Assembly (NCBI GenBank): GCA_910577515.1
Contig: CAJTLW010000010.1
Location: 1-64,000, forward strand
Source of the DNA: an uncultured Vampirovibrio sp.
GTDB lineage: Bacteria; Cyanobacteriota; Vampirovibrionia; Gastranaerophilales; Gastranaerophilaceae
Reading direction: 5' to 3'
DNA: 64,000 nt
Every line of letters starts with the position of its first letter. The first letter of the stretch is position 1. Made by a program: the position numbers and the translations under genes. Shown piece by piece: positions 16,368 through 25,133 of the stretch. The notes under the pieces are model-generated. The model had not been told where the DNA came from and searched no databases. It worked only from the letters and a program-made list of their open reading frames with translations.

Positions 16368-17388
16368 GAACATCATCAACATCAATATTTAAACAATAAG
16401 ATTGATTGCAGTTAACCATTCTTTTATGCCAAAGACAGGGTCTGCAATCAATTTTTTTATTAACGATTACTTCAATATTATCTCTTTTTGGAACAAGCTT
16501 TGTTTCATTTGTAGGACCAAATATTGCAACTGTTTTAATATTAAGCCCTATTGCAATATGCAAAGGCGCACTATCAGCACAGATAAGAGCATCTGAGGCA
16601 GATAAAATATTTTTAAGGTCTGATAAATTTTTTGTTTTACCATAAAAATTGATAAAATTTGGATTATTTTTAATTTCATCACAAGATAAAATATTTTCTA
16701 CTATATTTTTATCATCAGGCCCGCCTAATAAGACAAGTTTTTTGCCTTTATTTAAAACACCTTTAATAACATCGAGCCAAAAAGCAGTATCGGGGCATTT
16801 AAAGATATTTTTTTCTATACTCATCTTCGAAACACCCGGATGAAGTGCGATAAAATCATTTCCCTGAAGGCTTTTAGGTAGCGTAAAATCTAAATCAGGA
16901 ACAATATGCGGTATGCAAATGTTATCTTCATTTAAATCTTCTTCATCAAGGAAAGGAAGGATTAAATCATGGTACATAGCCCCTGCATATTGGTTTTCAT
17001 CCAACTCAACCCCGTCAGTCAAAAGAAATGAAGTTTTTGTAAAATATCCGCTTCTTCTTTTAATGCCCGTTAAATAAAGAATAATTGCAACAAGAGGAGA
17101 TTTGCCCGAGGATATTACAACATCAAATTTGCCTTTTTGTGCCTTATTTATAAGCCCTAAAACATTTAAATATTTTTTAATACCCTTTGCTTTGATATCA
17201 ACTTCAATTGTTTCATCTATAAGGTTTGTCAGCTGCTTTATACCTTTAGCACGCCCTTCAAGACAAAGGGTTATTTTACAATCAGGATATTTTTTCTTAA
17301 AGCTTTCTATGCAAGGAAGAAATAGGATTTCATCCCCTAAGCCACCATAGTTTATAAAAAGTGCATTTTTAAAATTATTATCTTCCAT
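16342..17388 (-). CDS. Glycosyltransferase family 9 (heptosyltransferase-like)
   Basis: GT9 enzymes transfer heptose or similar sugars to lipopolysaccharide cores at the inner membrane. The 348-aa length is typical. ALFINYGGLGDEILFLPCIE is the N-terminal GT-B loop, FIALHPGVSK opens the second domain, LVLLGGPDDK follows, and CADSAPLHIAIGLNIKTVAIFGPTN is the C-terminal nucleotide-sugar motif. CRPCLWHKRMVNC near the end is a Cys cluster common in this family. It indicates a diderm envelope. No other LPS genes are adjacent. Confidence 0.88.
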   Translation of the reverse strand: MEDNNFKNALFINYGGLGDEILFLPCIESFKKKYPDCKITLCLEGRAKGIKQLTNLIDETIEVDIKAKGIKKYLNVLGLINKAQKGKFDVVISSGKSPLVAIILYLTGIKRRSGYFTKTSFLLTDGVELDENQYAGAMYHDLILPFLDEEDLNEDNICIPHIVPDLDFTLPKSLQGNDFIALHPGVSKMSIEKNIFKCPDTAFWLDVIKGVLNKGKKLVLLGGPDDKNIVENILSCDEIKNNPNFINFYGKTKNLSDLKNILSASDALICADSAPLHIAIGLNIKTVAIFGPTNETKLVPKRDNIEVIVNKKIDCRPCLWHKRMVNCNQSYCLNIDVDDVLTGLDCLE

Positions 17389-17452
17389 CGTTCTTTTTCT
17401 CTTAAATTGTTACGCACGGTACTTTTTTATCATTTTATAATAAAATATTGAT

Positions 17453-18601
17453 ATGGAGAAATTGACAAGCAAACTTTACATGGAGAAATTAAGTTTAGCA
17501 TACACAGGAATCGGCTCTCTTCCTTTTAGCGGCAACAGCGCGCCAAATGACGCCAATGATTTTGTTTTTAAAACTTGTAAAGATTTTCCATACTGGCCGC
17601 AATTACCCCATTATAAAATGGAAGAACACATGACCCTCCAATTTACAGAGAAGTTTGCCGGGCTTAGTTTTGATAAAAGACTGCACAGGTTTTATTTGGA
17701 TGATAAAAAGGATGATTTTTTAAAAAATTTAAGTGTACTTTCGGATGATTTCAATAAGGTTATTTCATCAAATTCTATCTTTGAATGCGAAGAAATTTTA
17801 AATAAATATAATCTAATACCACCATATTCAAACACATTCAGCCTGTTTTTAAATACAATTCAAAACTTAAATGATAAGCCAAACTTCATAAAGGGTACAA
17901 TCACAGGCCCTTTTACGTTTTTGGGCAATTTTTGCGATGCTAAAGGCAAGCCTGCTCTTTTTAACAAAACATTTATTGAAATAATTTCAAAATTTCTTAC
18001 ACTAAAAGCACTTTTTCAAATTAAGGAGTTTAAAAAGGCAGCAAAAGACTGTGTTCCGGTTATTTTTATAGATGAACCCGGCTTATCACAGATTCATTCT
18101 TATCCTTACAGTGAAATAGCAAAAGACAAAATAACTGAAATGCTAAAAATAATTTCAGACAATATCAAAAAATTTGACGCGATAACAGGCATCCACTGCT
18201 GCGGTTGTACTGATTGGGATATTGTATTTGAAAGCGGTACAGATATAATAAATTTTGATGCTTATTTTTATACGGAAAATCTTGCACAGTATACGGAAAA
18301 GATTGAAAAATTCCTTCAAAACGGGGGATATCTGGCGTTTGGAATTATTCCTACCCTTGATAAAGAAGCTCTTTTAGGTTTAGATAAAGATAAATTATAT
18401 GAAAAATTTCAAAATTCTGTTGAAATTTTATCAGATAAAATTGATAAAAATCTTATATTAAAACAGTGTTTTATCACTCCAAGCTGCGGTTTAGGGTCTT
18501 TAGATATTAATTTAGCAAACCACGTACTAAACCTTACAAAGGAGCTATCACAAACCTTGAGAAACCAAACCTTTAAAAAAGAAAATGAGGTAACACTATG
18601 A
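17453..18601 (+). CDS. MetE/UroD-superfamily methyltransferase-like protein
   Basis: The 382-aa protein resembles the catalytic C-terminal barrel of cobalamin-independent methionine synthase and UroD-like methyltransferases. YTGIGSLPF begins the barrel, IKGTITGPFTFLG and FIDEPGLSQIH are core strands, GIHCCGCTDW offers His/Cys zinc ligands and PSCGLGSL the C-terminal zinc Cys. It lacks the duplicated N-terminal MetE half. It overlaps the next gene (CooC-like) by 4 nt, and folD follows. This suggests methyl transfer, perhaps from a corrinoid protein or methyl-folate. A TAAAAT hexamer ends 6 nt before the ATG. Confidence 0.78.
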   Translation: MEKLTSKLYMEKLSLAYTGIGSLPFSGNSAPNDANDFVFKTCKDFPYWPQLPHYKMEEHMTLQFTEKFAGLSFDKRLHRFYLDDKKDDFLKNLSVLSDDFNKVISSNSIFECEEILNKYNLIPPYSNTFSLFLNTIQNLNDKPNFIKGTITGPFTFLGNFCDAKGKPALFNKTFIEIISKFLTLKALFQIKEFKKAAKDCVPVIFIDEPGLSQIHSYPYSEIAKDKITEMLKIISDNIKKFDAITGIHCCGCTDWDIVFESGTDIINFDAYFYTENLAQYTEKIEKFLQNGGYLAFGIIPTLDKEALLGLDKDKLYEKFQNSVEILSDKIDKNLILKQCFITPSCGLGSLDINLANHVLNLTKELSQTLRNQTFKKENEVTL

Positions 18602-19332
18602 CATCCACAATAGCTGTAATAGGAAAATCTGGAAGCGGCAAAACTACAGTTGTCAGAGCTTTATATAAAGTAATAAGAGAACAATTTAAGGATAGTTCAA
18701 TTCTTCTTATTGATAATGATTTAACACAGGAATTAACCTCAAGATTCGGCCTTAGAATAAGCAACACGATTTACGGCATAAGGTCAGGAAAACATGAATA
18801 TAATACAGGTATTCCAAAAAAGATGACAAAACAGGAATACATTGAATGGGCGCTTGAAGATATTTTAACGGAAATTGATGAAAATACAGAAATCATAGTT
18901 TCCCACCTTGTTGCATCAAAAGACTGCATTTGCCCTATTACGCACCAGATGATGGAAGCAGTTTCAAAATTAATAGACAGATATGATTTTGTAATTTTTG
19001 ATTGCGAATATGACCTTAAATACCTTGTGCAGCTTGTAGATTACCCTATTGATACAACCCTTCTTGTTTCAAAAGGTGATATGGCTTCTCTTCATTTAGC
19101 ATCAATCATTTATGAAAGCAATAAAAAGTACGCTTCAGAAGGGCAATTCGGGGTAATTTTAAACCAGCTTAAAAAAGGTTTTGAAACCAAAGCAATTGAA
19201 AATGCCAATGAATACTCTTTGAATACTTTAGGCGTAATCAAAGAGTATGATGAAATAGATGAAGATAATATAAAAGAAATTATTAAAAATCTGTATTCAA
19301 GGCTGAATTTGCCCCAGAATACAGCCATTTAA
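18598..19332 (+). CDS. CooC/ParA-like P-loop ATPase
   Basis: The 244-aa P-loop protein of the MinD/ParA class has Walker A IGKSGSGKTT near the N-terminus, LLIDND as the switch/Walker A' strand and DFVIFDCEYDL as Walker B. The layout (CPITHQMMEAVSKLIDRYDF, then TTLLVSKGDMASLHL) resembles CooC/AcsF metal-cofactor ATPases more than ParA. Its start overlaps the MetE-like gene by ATGA, so the two are co-translated and may work together, for example in activating or loading a methyltransferase. No CODH/ACS genes are present here. Confidence 0.78.
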   Translation: MTSTIAVIGKSGSGKTTVVRALYKVIREQFKDSSILLIDNDLTQELTSRFGLRISNTIYGIRSGKHEYNTGIPKKMTKQEYIEWALEDILTEIDENTEIIVSHLVASKDCICPITHQMMEAVSKLIDRYDFVIFDCEYDLKYLVQLVDYPIDTTLLVSKGDMASLHLASIIYESNKKYASEGQFGVILNQLKKGFETKAIENANEYSLNTLGVIKEYDEIDEDNIKEIIKNLYSRLNLPQNTAI

Positions 19333-19350
19333 AACAAAAAAGGAAAAAAC

Positions 19351-20187
19351 ATGGCACAAATACTGGATGGCAAAGCACTTTCAAATAAAATAATTGAAAA
19401 CATCAGGGAAAAAACCTTGCTTTTGGATAAAAAACCGGGGTTAGGTGTAATTTTAGTTGGGGAAAACCCTGCAAGCAAAGTTTATGTTAAAAATAAAGAA
19501 AAGCAGGCGCTAAATGCAGGTTTCAATTCGGCTGTATATAAATTGCCCGAAAATACATCTAAGGATGATTTATTAAAACTTATAGATGAATTAAATAATG
19601 ACGAAGGCACTAACGGAATTTTGCTTCAATTACCCCTTCCAAAACATTTAAACCCGTATGATTTTTTAGATAAAATTAACCCGAAAAAAGACGTTGACGG
19701 GTTTCACCCTGTTAATGCAGGAAAATTAATGTTAAATGAAAAGCCTTATGCCGTTCCCTGCACCCCGAAAGGTATTATCACGCTTTTAGATGAATATAAT
19801 ATAAAGCTTGAAGGCGCAAATGCCGTTATCATAGGGCGGTCAAATATAGTGGGAAAGCCACTTTCTATGCTTTTATTAAACAGAAACGCGACGGTTACGG
19901 TTGTTCATTCTAAAACAAAAAATTTATCCGAAATAACAAAAAATGCCGATATTTTAATTTCGGCTACAGGACGCGCTGATATGGTTACGGGCAATATGGT
20001 AAAAAAAGGCGCTGTGGTGATTGATGTCGGTATAATTCGGGATGAAAACGGAAAATTAAGAGGGGATGTGGATTTTGACAGCGTTAAAGAAATTGCAGGG
20101 TTTATAACGCCTGTGCCGGGCGGTGTCGGGCCTATGACCATTGCAGCTTTAATTCAAAATACTTATGAACTTTCATTAAAGGAATAA
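19351..20187 (+). CDS. folD: Methylenetetrahydrofolate dehydrogenase/cyclohydrolase
   Basis: FolD interconverts 5,10-methylene-THF, methenyl-THF and 10-formyl-THF in the cytoplasm. The 278-aa length is standard. PASKVYVKNKEKQA has the catalytic Lys/Tyr region, NGILLQLPLPKHL is family signature 1, GRSNIVGKPLSMLLLNRNATVTVVH is the NADP-binding loop and PVPGGVGPMTIAAL is signature 2. AAAGGAAAA precedes the ATG. It follows the MetE-like/CooC-like pair by 18 nt, tying that pair to one-carbon metabolism. Confidence 0.96.
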   Translation: MAQILDGKALSNKIIENIREKTLLLDKKPGLGVILVGENPASKVYVKNKEKQALNAGFNSAVYKLPENTSKDDLLKLIDELNNDEGTNGILLQLPLPKHLNPYDFLDKINPKKDVDGFHPVNAGKLMLNEKPYAVPCTPKGIITLLDEYNIKLEGANAVIIGRSNIVGKPLSMLLLNRNATVTVVHSKTKNLSEITKNADILISATGRADMVTGNMVKKGAVVIDVGIIRDENGKLRGDVDFDSVKEIAGFITPVPGGVGPMTIAALIQNTYELSLKE

Positions 20188-20190
20188 ATT

Positions 20191-21351
20191 ATGATAAACA
20201 GAAGCCTTCCTGTTAATAAATTGAGGGATGCATGGGTTGAAATTAACCTTGGAAACCTTGAATATAATATAAATACAATAAAAGAAAAAATAAAAGCGAG
20301 CTTACCAAAAAATTCTGAAATGCCAAAATTAATGGCCGTAATAAAGGCAGATGGTTACGGACATGGAAGCCTTATGTGTGCGCCAATTTTAACTGCATGC
20401 GGGTGCAGTGCTTTCGGGGTTGCATCGGTGGATGAAGGGCTGGAGCTTCGGCAAAATAAGGTAAAAGAAGAAATTTTGGTGCTTGGATGTGTTCCTATTT
20501 GGGCTTTTGAAACTGCAGCAAAAAATGATATAACGGTTTCAATATTTAATGAAGAACATCTTGAGGCTGCAAGAATTTTATATGACAGAACAAAGATGAA
20601 ATTAAAAGTTCATATTAAAATTGATACAGGGATGAACAGAATAGGCATTTCCCACAGATGTGCAATTGATTTTATAAAAAAAGTGCAGGAAGCTGATTAT
20701 ATTGATTTACAAGGAATTTTCACCCACTTTGCAGATGTTGAAGACCCTAAAATTTTAAACCTTCAAAAAGAAAACTTTAAAAAGGTGGTAAATTCTGTAG
20801 ATACAGAAAATCTTACAATTCATTGCCAAAACAGTCTTGGCGCATTTATTGACCCTGAAATTAACTGCAATATGATAAGACTCGGGATTATTTTATACGG
20901 GCTTTCGCCATTAACCGAAGGAAAAAATTGTGGCATCTGTCTTCCAACATTAAAACCTGTAATGGGTTTAAAAGGAAGGATTACAAATATCCATACCATC
21001 CAAAAAGGCGAAGGCGTAAGCTACGGATACGCCTATATTGCAGATAAAACAACGCGTGTTGCAACAATTCCTATAGGATACGCTGACGGTGTTTCAAGAA
21101 ACCTTTCAAATAAGCTTGAAGCAAGCCTTAACGGTAAAAAAATCAAACAAATAGGGCGGGTTACGATGGACCAGATGATGTTTGATATAACAGAGGTTGA
21201 TGAGGCTAAAGTTGGCGATATTATTACGCTTCTTGGGGATGATGAAGGCAGCTATTATTCAATTAATACCTGGGCAAAAATTTTAAACACTATTAATTAT
21301 GAACTGACCTGCCGTCTGAAAGTAAGACTGCCAAGAATCTATGTAAGATAG
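20191..21351 (+). CDS. alr: Alanine racemase
   Basis: A PLP fold-type III enzyme making D-Ala for peptidoglycan. The 386-aa length is typical. MAVIKADGYGHGS carries the PLP Lys, HIKIDTGMNRIG is the substrate strand, HCQNSLG and MIRLGIILYGLSP are barrel motifs, and SYGYAYIADKTTRVATIPIGYADGV holds the catalytic Tyr. GRVTMDQMMFDI is the C-terminal domain signature. It starts 3 nt after folD, so it shares that transcript. Confidence 0.95.
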   Translation: MINRSLPVNKLRDAWVEINLGNLEYNINTIKEKIKASLPKNSEMPKLMAVIKADGYGHGSLMCAPILTACGCSAFGVASVDEGLELRQNKVKEEILVLGCVPIWAFETAAKNDITVSIFNEEHLEAARILYDRTKMKLKVHIKIDTGMNRIGISHRCAIDFIKKVQEADYIDLQGIFTHFADVEDPKILNLQKENFKKVVNSVDTENLTIHCQNSLGAFIDPEINCNMIRLGIILYGLSPLTEGKNCGICLPTLKPVMGLKGRITNIHTIQKGEGVSYGYAYIADKTTRVATIPIGYADGVSRNLSNKLEASLNGKKIKQIGRVTMDQMMFDITEVDEAKVGDIITLLGDDEGSYYSINTWAKILNTINYELTCRLKVRLPRIYVR

Positions 21352-21367
21352 CCTTCATGCGCAGGTT

Positions 21368-23413
21368 TTATGAAGCAAGTTTATCAATCATTTTGTAATA
21401 CCAGCTCATAACGCCTTCTTTGTGGTCTTTTTGGTATTGTTCAAGTTCTTCTTTGGTCATTTTCTTAGATGGCATACCGCTTAAGACACGTGATGCCATA
21501 TCTGTTAGAACTGTGCTTGCAGCAACAACAGCGGCAGAACTTGCAATTGAATTATTATACTGTTTTGAGAAGATATCATTCAGCGAGCCTGAAATAATGA
21601 TTTGTACTGTCATTCTAAAGAATTTATTTATGCCCCTTAATCTTGCATCTTTTTCGGCTTCTTCTTTTGTAGAGCCGTTTCGAACGGAAGAGTTAAATTC
21701 ATCGTTCATATTAAACCACATGCCGGTCAGCGTTCCTAAAGTTTGAGCAATTACTGCAATTTTAGAGTTATTTCCTTTGGATGATGTTACGCTATTATTT
21801 GAAGCTAATTGCATTTTTCTTACATATTTACCAAATTCTTCGCTTAATTTTGCTTCATCATCGCCATATTTTGCCTCAAATTCAAGGAAACGTTTGTATA
21901 GGTTTTTAATACCGTGGATATCTTTTGTTAATTCGGGTTTTTTAGGAATTTCCTTGCCTTGGGCTTTTAGATGTGAATTTCTAATCGCATCTTCAAGTTT
22001 TGAAGCTATTTTATAGGGGTAAGATACAAGTTCTTTTATAAATCTGAAAGGTGCTGTTTTTAGAGCTTTTAAGTCTTTTGTTTTAACTTCAATTTTGCCG
22101 AATAACTTTTTAGTCTTAAAATCTGTACCAAGGAGAACTTTACCTTGGGCATTGGAATTTTTTATTATCTTTTCAACATCTTGACTTAACTTGTAATTCT
22201 TGCTTTGTGACAGAATATCTATTAATTTTGTCAACTCATCAGGGCTTGCATATTTTTTCTCAACAATTCCTTCATTAAATTTATCAGTATGCTTCTTCAT
22301 CATATCTGCAATGCTTTGACCGATTTTAGTATGGTTTTTGCCAAACCTTAAAGCGTATCCGCCAGCTATACTTAAAGCACAGAATGCAAGAATATTTTTA
22401 AAGCTCAAAGTGGGTTTTTTCTTTGCATTATTGTCGTTATTGGTTTGAATATTATGTTTTTGGGTTAATAATTCTTCAGTATTCCCTTCTTTTGCAGATT
22501 TTACAAATTCATTAATCGAAAGCGATTGTTTTTTGGAATTATTATTTTCAGGAACTTCCATTCTTGTAATTCTCATTCCCGATGTTAATCTTGAAACTAC
22601 ACGTGAAACAAGCCCGATGCAAGCCCCTATGATTGCAGGCGCCCATACACTCTTATTTACGGCTTTAGAAAAACAGGCAAATACTGCAAATTGGGTTATT
22701 GCTTCACAGATATTTTCTTTTATCTCTTGACCTTGTTTTTTATGTTGTTCTTTTTTAGCTTCTTCAACAGTTTTTCCTTTTTGGATTGATTTATTATAAA
22801 AATCGCTGCCAAGGAATAATGCTGCAGTAAAGCCTGAAATAAGTCTTGTTGCAAACCTTTCTTTTTTAGTGTCATAGTTTGCAACATCGTCTGCCATTGC
22901 TTTATTTAAATTTTCATTAAATTTATCTGTAACAACATCACAGATGAATTCACAATATTCACCATGATTTTTTGTCGGATACATTCTGCTTTTTATCATG
23001 GCTTCTGTTGCATATTTTGAAGTATTCCTGTGAATACCTTGCAATGCCCTTATTTCATCTTCTAATTGAACAGATTCCCTATATTTTTGTAAAAATTCCG
23101 CATTATTTAATTTTGATTTCGGGAATTTTCTTACAATAAAATCGATAACGTCTAATGGCATTCCAAAGAAGATTTTAAGACTTGATGTTAATTTCTTTTT
23201 AAGGGTGTCATCCGGGATATATTTTTGTCCATTAAGTTCTTGGATAAGTCCGGAGGACTTTTTTTCAATTGAATCAATTAAACTTTCTTCTAAGCCATCA
23301 AGGCTATAATTTGCTGCCTTTTTAATAGCAATAAGGTTGTCAATATTGGGTGTCTTACCTTTAAAATTTCCACCCTGCCTTGCGTTATTCAAATTTAACG
23401 GGGCAATTTTCAT
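21368..23413 (-). CDS. Large membrane-associated protein with the NFKG N-terminal motif and internal duplication
   Basis: The protein is 681 aa. It starts MKIAPLNLNNARQGGNFKGK, the short motif shared across this window, and has no Sec signal. Two halves carry the same module: residues ~185-290 (RFATRLISGFTAALFLGSDF ... VEEAKKEQ ... LVSRVVSRLTSGM) and ~560-670 (LGTLTGMWFNMNDEFNSS ... KEEAEKDA ... MASRVLSGMPSKKM). Each has hydrophobic helices followed by an S-R-V-x-S-G-M tail. A third hydrophobic segment (FKNILAFCALSIAGGYALRF) lies between them. It probably associates with a membrane. Function unknown. Confidence 0.78.
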   Translation of the reverse strand: MKIAPLNLNNARQGGNFKGKTPNIDNLIAIKKAANYSLDGLEESLIDSIEKKSSGLIQELNGQKYIPDDTLKKKLTSSLKIFFGMPLDVIDFIVRKFPKSKLNNAEFLQKYRESVQLEDEIRALQGIHRNTSKYATEAMIKSRMYPTKNHGEYCEFICDVVTDKFNENLNKAMADDVANYDTKKERFATRLISGFTAALFLGSDFYNKSIQKGKTVEEAKKEQHKKQGQEIKENICEAITQFAVFACFSKAVNKSVWAPAIIGACIGLVSRVVSRLTSGMRITRMEVPENNNSKKQSLSINEFVKSAKEGNTEELLTQKHNIQTNNDNNAKKKPTLSFKNILAFCALSIAGGYALRFGKNHTKIGQSIADMMKKHTDKFNEGIVEKKYASPDELTKLIDILSQSKNYKLSQDVEKIIKNSNAQGKVLLGTDFKTKKLFGKIEVKTKDLKALKTAPFRFIKELVSYPYKIASKLEDAIRNSHLKAQGKEIPKKPELTKDIHGIKNLYKRFLEFEAKYGDDEAKLSEEFGKYVRKMQLASNNSVTSSKGNNSKIAVIAQTLGTLTGMWFNMNDEFNSSVRNGSTKEEAEKDARLRGINKFFRMTVQIIISGSLNDIFSKQYNNSIASSAAVVAASTVLTDMASRVLSGMPSKKMTKEELEQYQKDHKEGVMSWYYKMIDKLAS

Positions 23414-23537
23414 TTAACCTAATACATACATTCCTGACCTATAAAATATAAACAATGGAACAATGAAAATTGCCAGAAACGGCATTTTCTTTATGAAAAT
23501 GTTACAAAATGCATTTTAATATTAAGTAAAATTTGAA

Positions 23538-24014
23538 TTATCTGTAAGATTCTTCTTCTGCGCGCATATGCGCATAGTCTGAAGAGCCACCATCATTATT
23601 TGAATAAAAATTGTGTCTGCTTCTTTTATATGCTTCCTCATAATCCACACCATCTGCTTCAATTATATTAATTGTCCCTATTTTTATTGCAAGCTCATGC
23701 AAATCTTCAACAGCCTCAATTGTTGTATCTTCTTTTTTAGCTTCTGCTATTATAGCTTCAGATTTAGCGCTTTTTGTAAAACCACTTAAAAATTGTCTTT
23801 TTATCTCACCAGTGTTTTTGTCTGTATATACTGAAACAAATTTGCAAAAATTAACCATATCAAAAGCATGTCTATCCCAAGCTTGTTGGAAATCATAATA
23901 CCCGCCATCTTCTTTAATCTTTTTCTTAATTGCACGCTTTGTACTATTATCTGCAAATCTGCCAAAATTAACATTCTTTGGACTAAAATTAGGGGAAATA
24001 CTTAATATTCTCAT
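23538..24014 (-). CDS. Small motif-bearing protein (NVNFGRF), unknown
   Basis: The 158-aa protein starts MRILSISPNFSPKNVNFGRF, a clear copy of the shared N-terminal motif. The body is charged and soluble, with KRAIKKKIKEDGGYYDFQQAWDR and a long Glu/Ala-rich helical part, ending DYAHMRAEEESYR. No known domain. A GAGAGG-type ribosome site (revcomp of CCTCTCC at 24025-24031) precedes the ATG. It is next to another motif protein (21368-23413) on the same strand, 124 nt apart. Confidence 0.75.
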   Translation of the reverse strand: MRILSISPNFSPKNVNFGRFADNSTKRAIKKKIKEDGGYYDFQQAWDRHAFDMVNFCKFVSVYTDKNTGEIKRQFLSGFTKSAKSEAIIAEAKKEDTTIEAVEDLHELAIKIGTINIIEADGVDYEEAYKRSRHNFYSNNDGGSSDYAHMRAEEESYR

Positions 24015-24235
24015 TTTTCTAACAACCTCTCCAATTATTTATGCGGGGCAATCATTATAAATTAAAAGCATTTCTTTTTCAAGTAGTCTGAAAAATATAA
24101 ATATATTTGGTTTACATCCCTTAACACTTTATATAAAACTACTGGCACAATGGCATAAATTATGATAATAAATTAATTGTGCAATACTGCCAATGTAGAA
24201 ACGTTTATTAAAAGACAGATAAAGGAAACAATAAA

Positions 24236-24634
24236 ATGAGCGCATCTCAATCTAATGCACCTGAAGGAATATTATGCTCAAAAACCCACGAATGGGCGCT
24301 TGAAGAAGATAATGTTATAACCATAGGTTTAACAGATTTAATAATAGAACACCTAGGCGACATTGTGTTTGTAGAATTGCCTGAAGTTGGTTCAGAATTT
24401 GCAAAAAATGAAGTATTTGCCACAATTGAATCTGTTAAAGCAGCATCAGAAATTTATATGCCTATCGGCGGAAAAGTTGTTGAAGTGAATGAGGAGCTTA
24501 TAAACTCTCCGGAACTGATGAATGAAGATGTTTGGGAAAAAGGTTGGCTTATAAAAATTGAAAGCAATACTTTTCAGGAAGATTCTCTAGGGCTTCTTGA
24601 ATATGAAGATTACAAAGAAGAAGCTGTTTTATAA
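24236..24634 (+). CDS. gcvH: Glycine cleavage system H protein
   Basis: The lipoyl carrier of the glycine cleavage complex. It is 132 aa. SKTHEWALEEDNVITIGLTD opens the fold, and ATIESVKAASEIYMP holds the lipoylated Lys at residue 68. NEDVWEKGWLIKIE is the C-terminal signature. The GcvP, T and L genes are not nearby. H proteins can also act in lipoate transfer, so the role cannot be fixed from context. AAAGGAAAC precedes the ATG. Confidence 0.95.
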   Translation: MSASQSNAPEGILCSKTHEWALEEDNVITIGLTDLIIEHLGDIVFVELPEVGSEFAKNEVFATIESVKAASEIYMPIGGKVVEVNEELINSPELMNEDVWEKGWLIKIESNTFQEDSLGLLEYEDYKEEAVL

Positions 24635-24796
24635 AGGCCTTTGGTTGCGGGGAATTCCTTGTAAATATTAAGAAATATTACAGGAATATAAAAAATATAT
24701 ACAAAATAGTCAATTTTTTAATACAAAAAAACTTTATATAAGTACGAAGAGCTTAAAAATAATTAAATTAGAGAAATATAACGGAGGAATTAACCA

Positions 24797-24985
24797 ATGG
24801 CAAGAGTACTTATTTCAATGCCCGAAAAGTTTTTAGATGAAATTGATCAAGTTGCAGATACAGAAAATCGTTCACGTTCCGAATTAATTCGTGAGGCACT
24901 CCGCACTTACATTCACAGAACAAAAATTCGTGAAAATACATTTGCACAAAAGAATGCAAATATTTTAGAAGCGCTGCTTGATTAA
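24797..24985 (+). CDS. Ribbon-helix-helix (CopG-type) DNA-binding protein
   Basis: The 62-aa protein ARVLISMPEKFLDEIDQVAD ... RSRSELIREALRTYI is a classic RHH fold: one beta strand for base contacts and two helices for dimerisation, with a short C-terminal tail. GGAGGAATT gives a strong ribosome site. It is monocistronic with terminator 25026-25056. No toxin gene accompanies it, so it is more likely a transcription regulator than an antitoxin. Confidence 0.88.
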   Translation: MARVLISMPEKFLDEIDQVADTENRSRSELIREALRTYIHRTKIRENTFAQKNANILEALLD

Positions 24986-25025
24986 AATATCAAAGAGTTT
25001 GAAAGAGGAGAAAAGTTTTGATTTT

Positions 25026-25056
25026 AAAGCACCCTGATTTAAAGGGTGCTTTTTTT
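25026..25056 (+). terminator. Terminator after the RHH gene
   Basis: AAAGCACCCT (25026-25035) pairs with AGGGTGCTTT (25043-25052) around a 7-nt loop, followed by TTTT. Confidence 0.9.
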
Positions 25057-25133
25057 ATTATAATCAATACTAGCAAAAATTTTTTTTCAGAGGTTTTATA
25101 AATAGTGTGTGTTGTGTATTAGAGTAGGTAAAA

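Noticed and set aside
18598..19332. ParA chromosome-partition gene
   Set aside because: No parB, parS-like sites or partition context, and the pairing with a methyltransferase-like gene fits CooC-type ATPases better.
24797..24985. RHH protein as an antitoxin
   Set aside because: No toxin gene follows; a terminator lies 41 nt after the stop codon.
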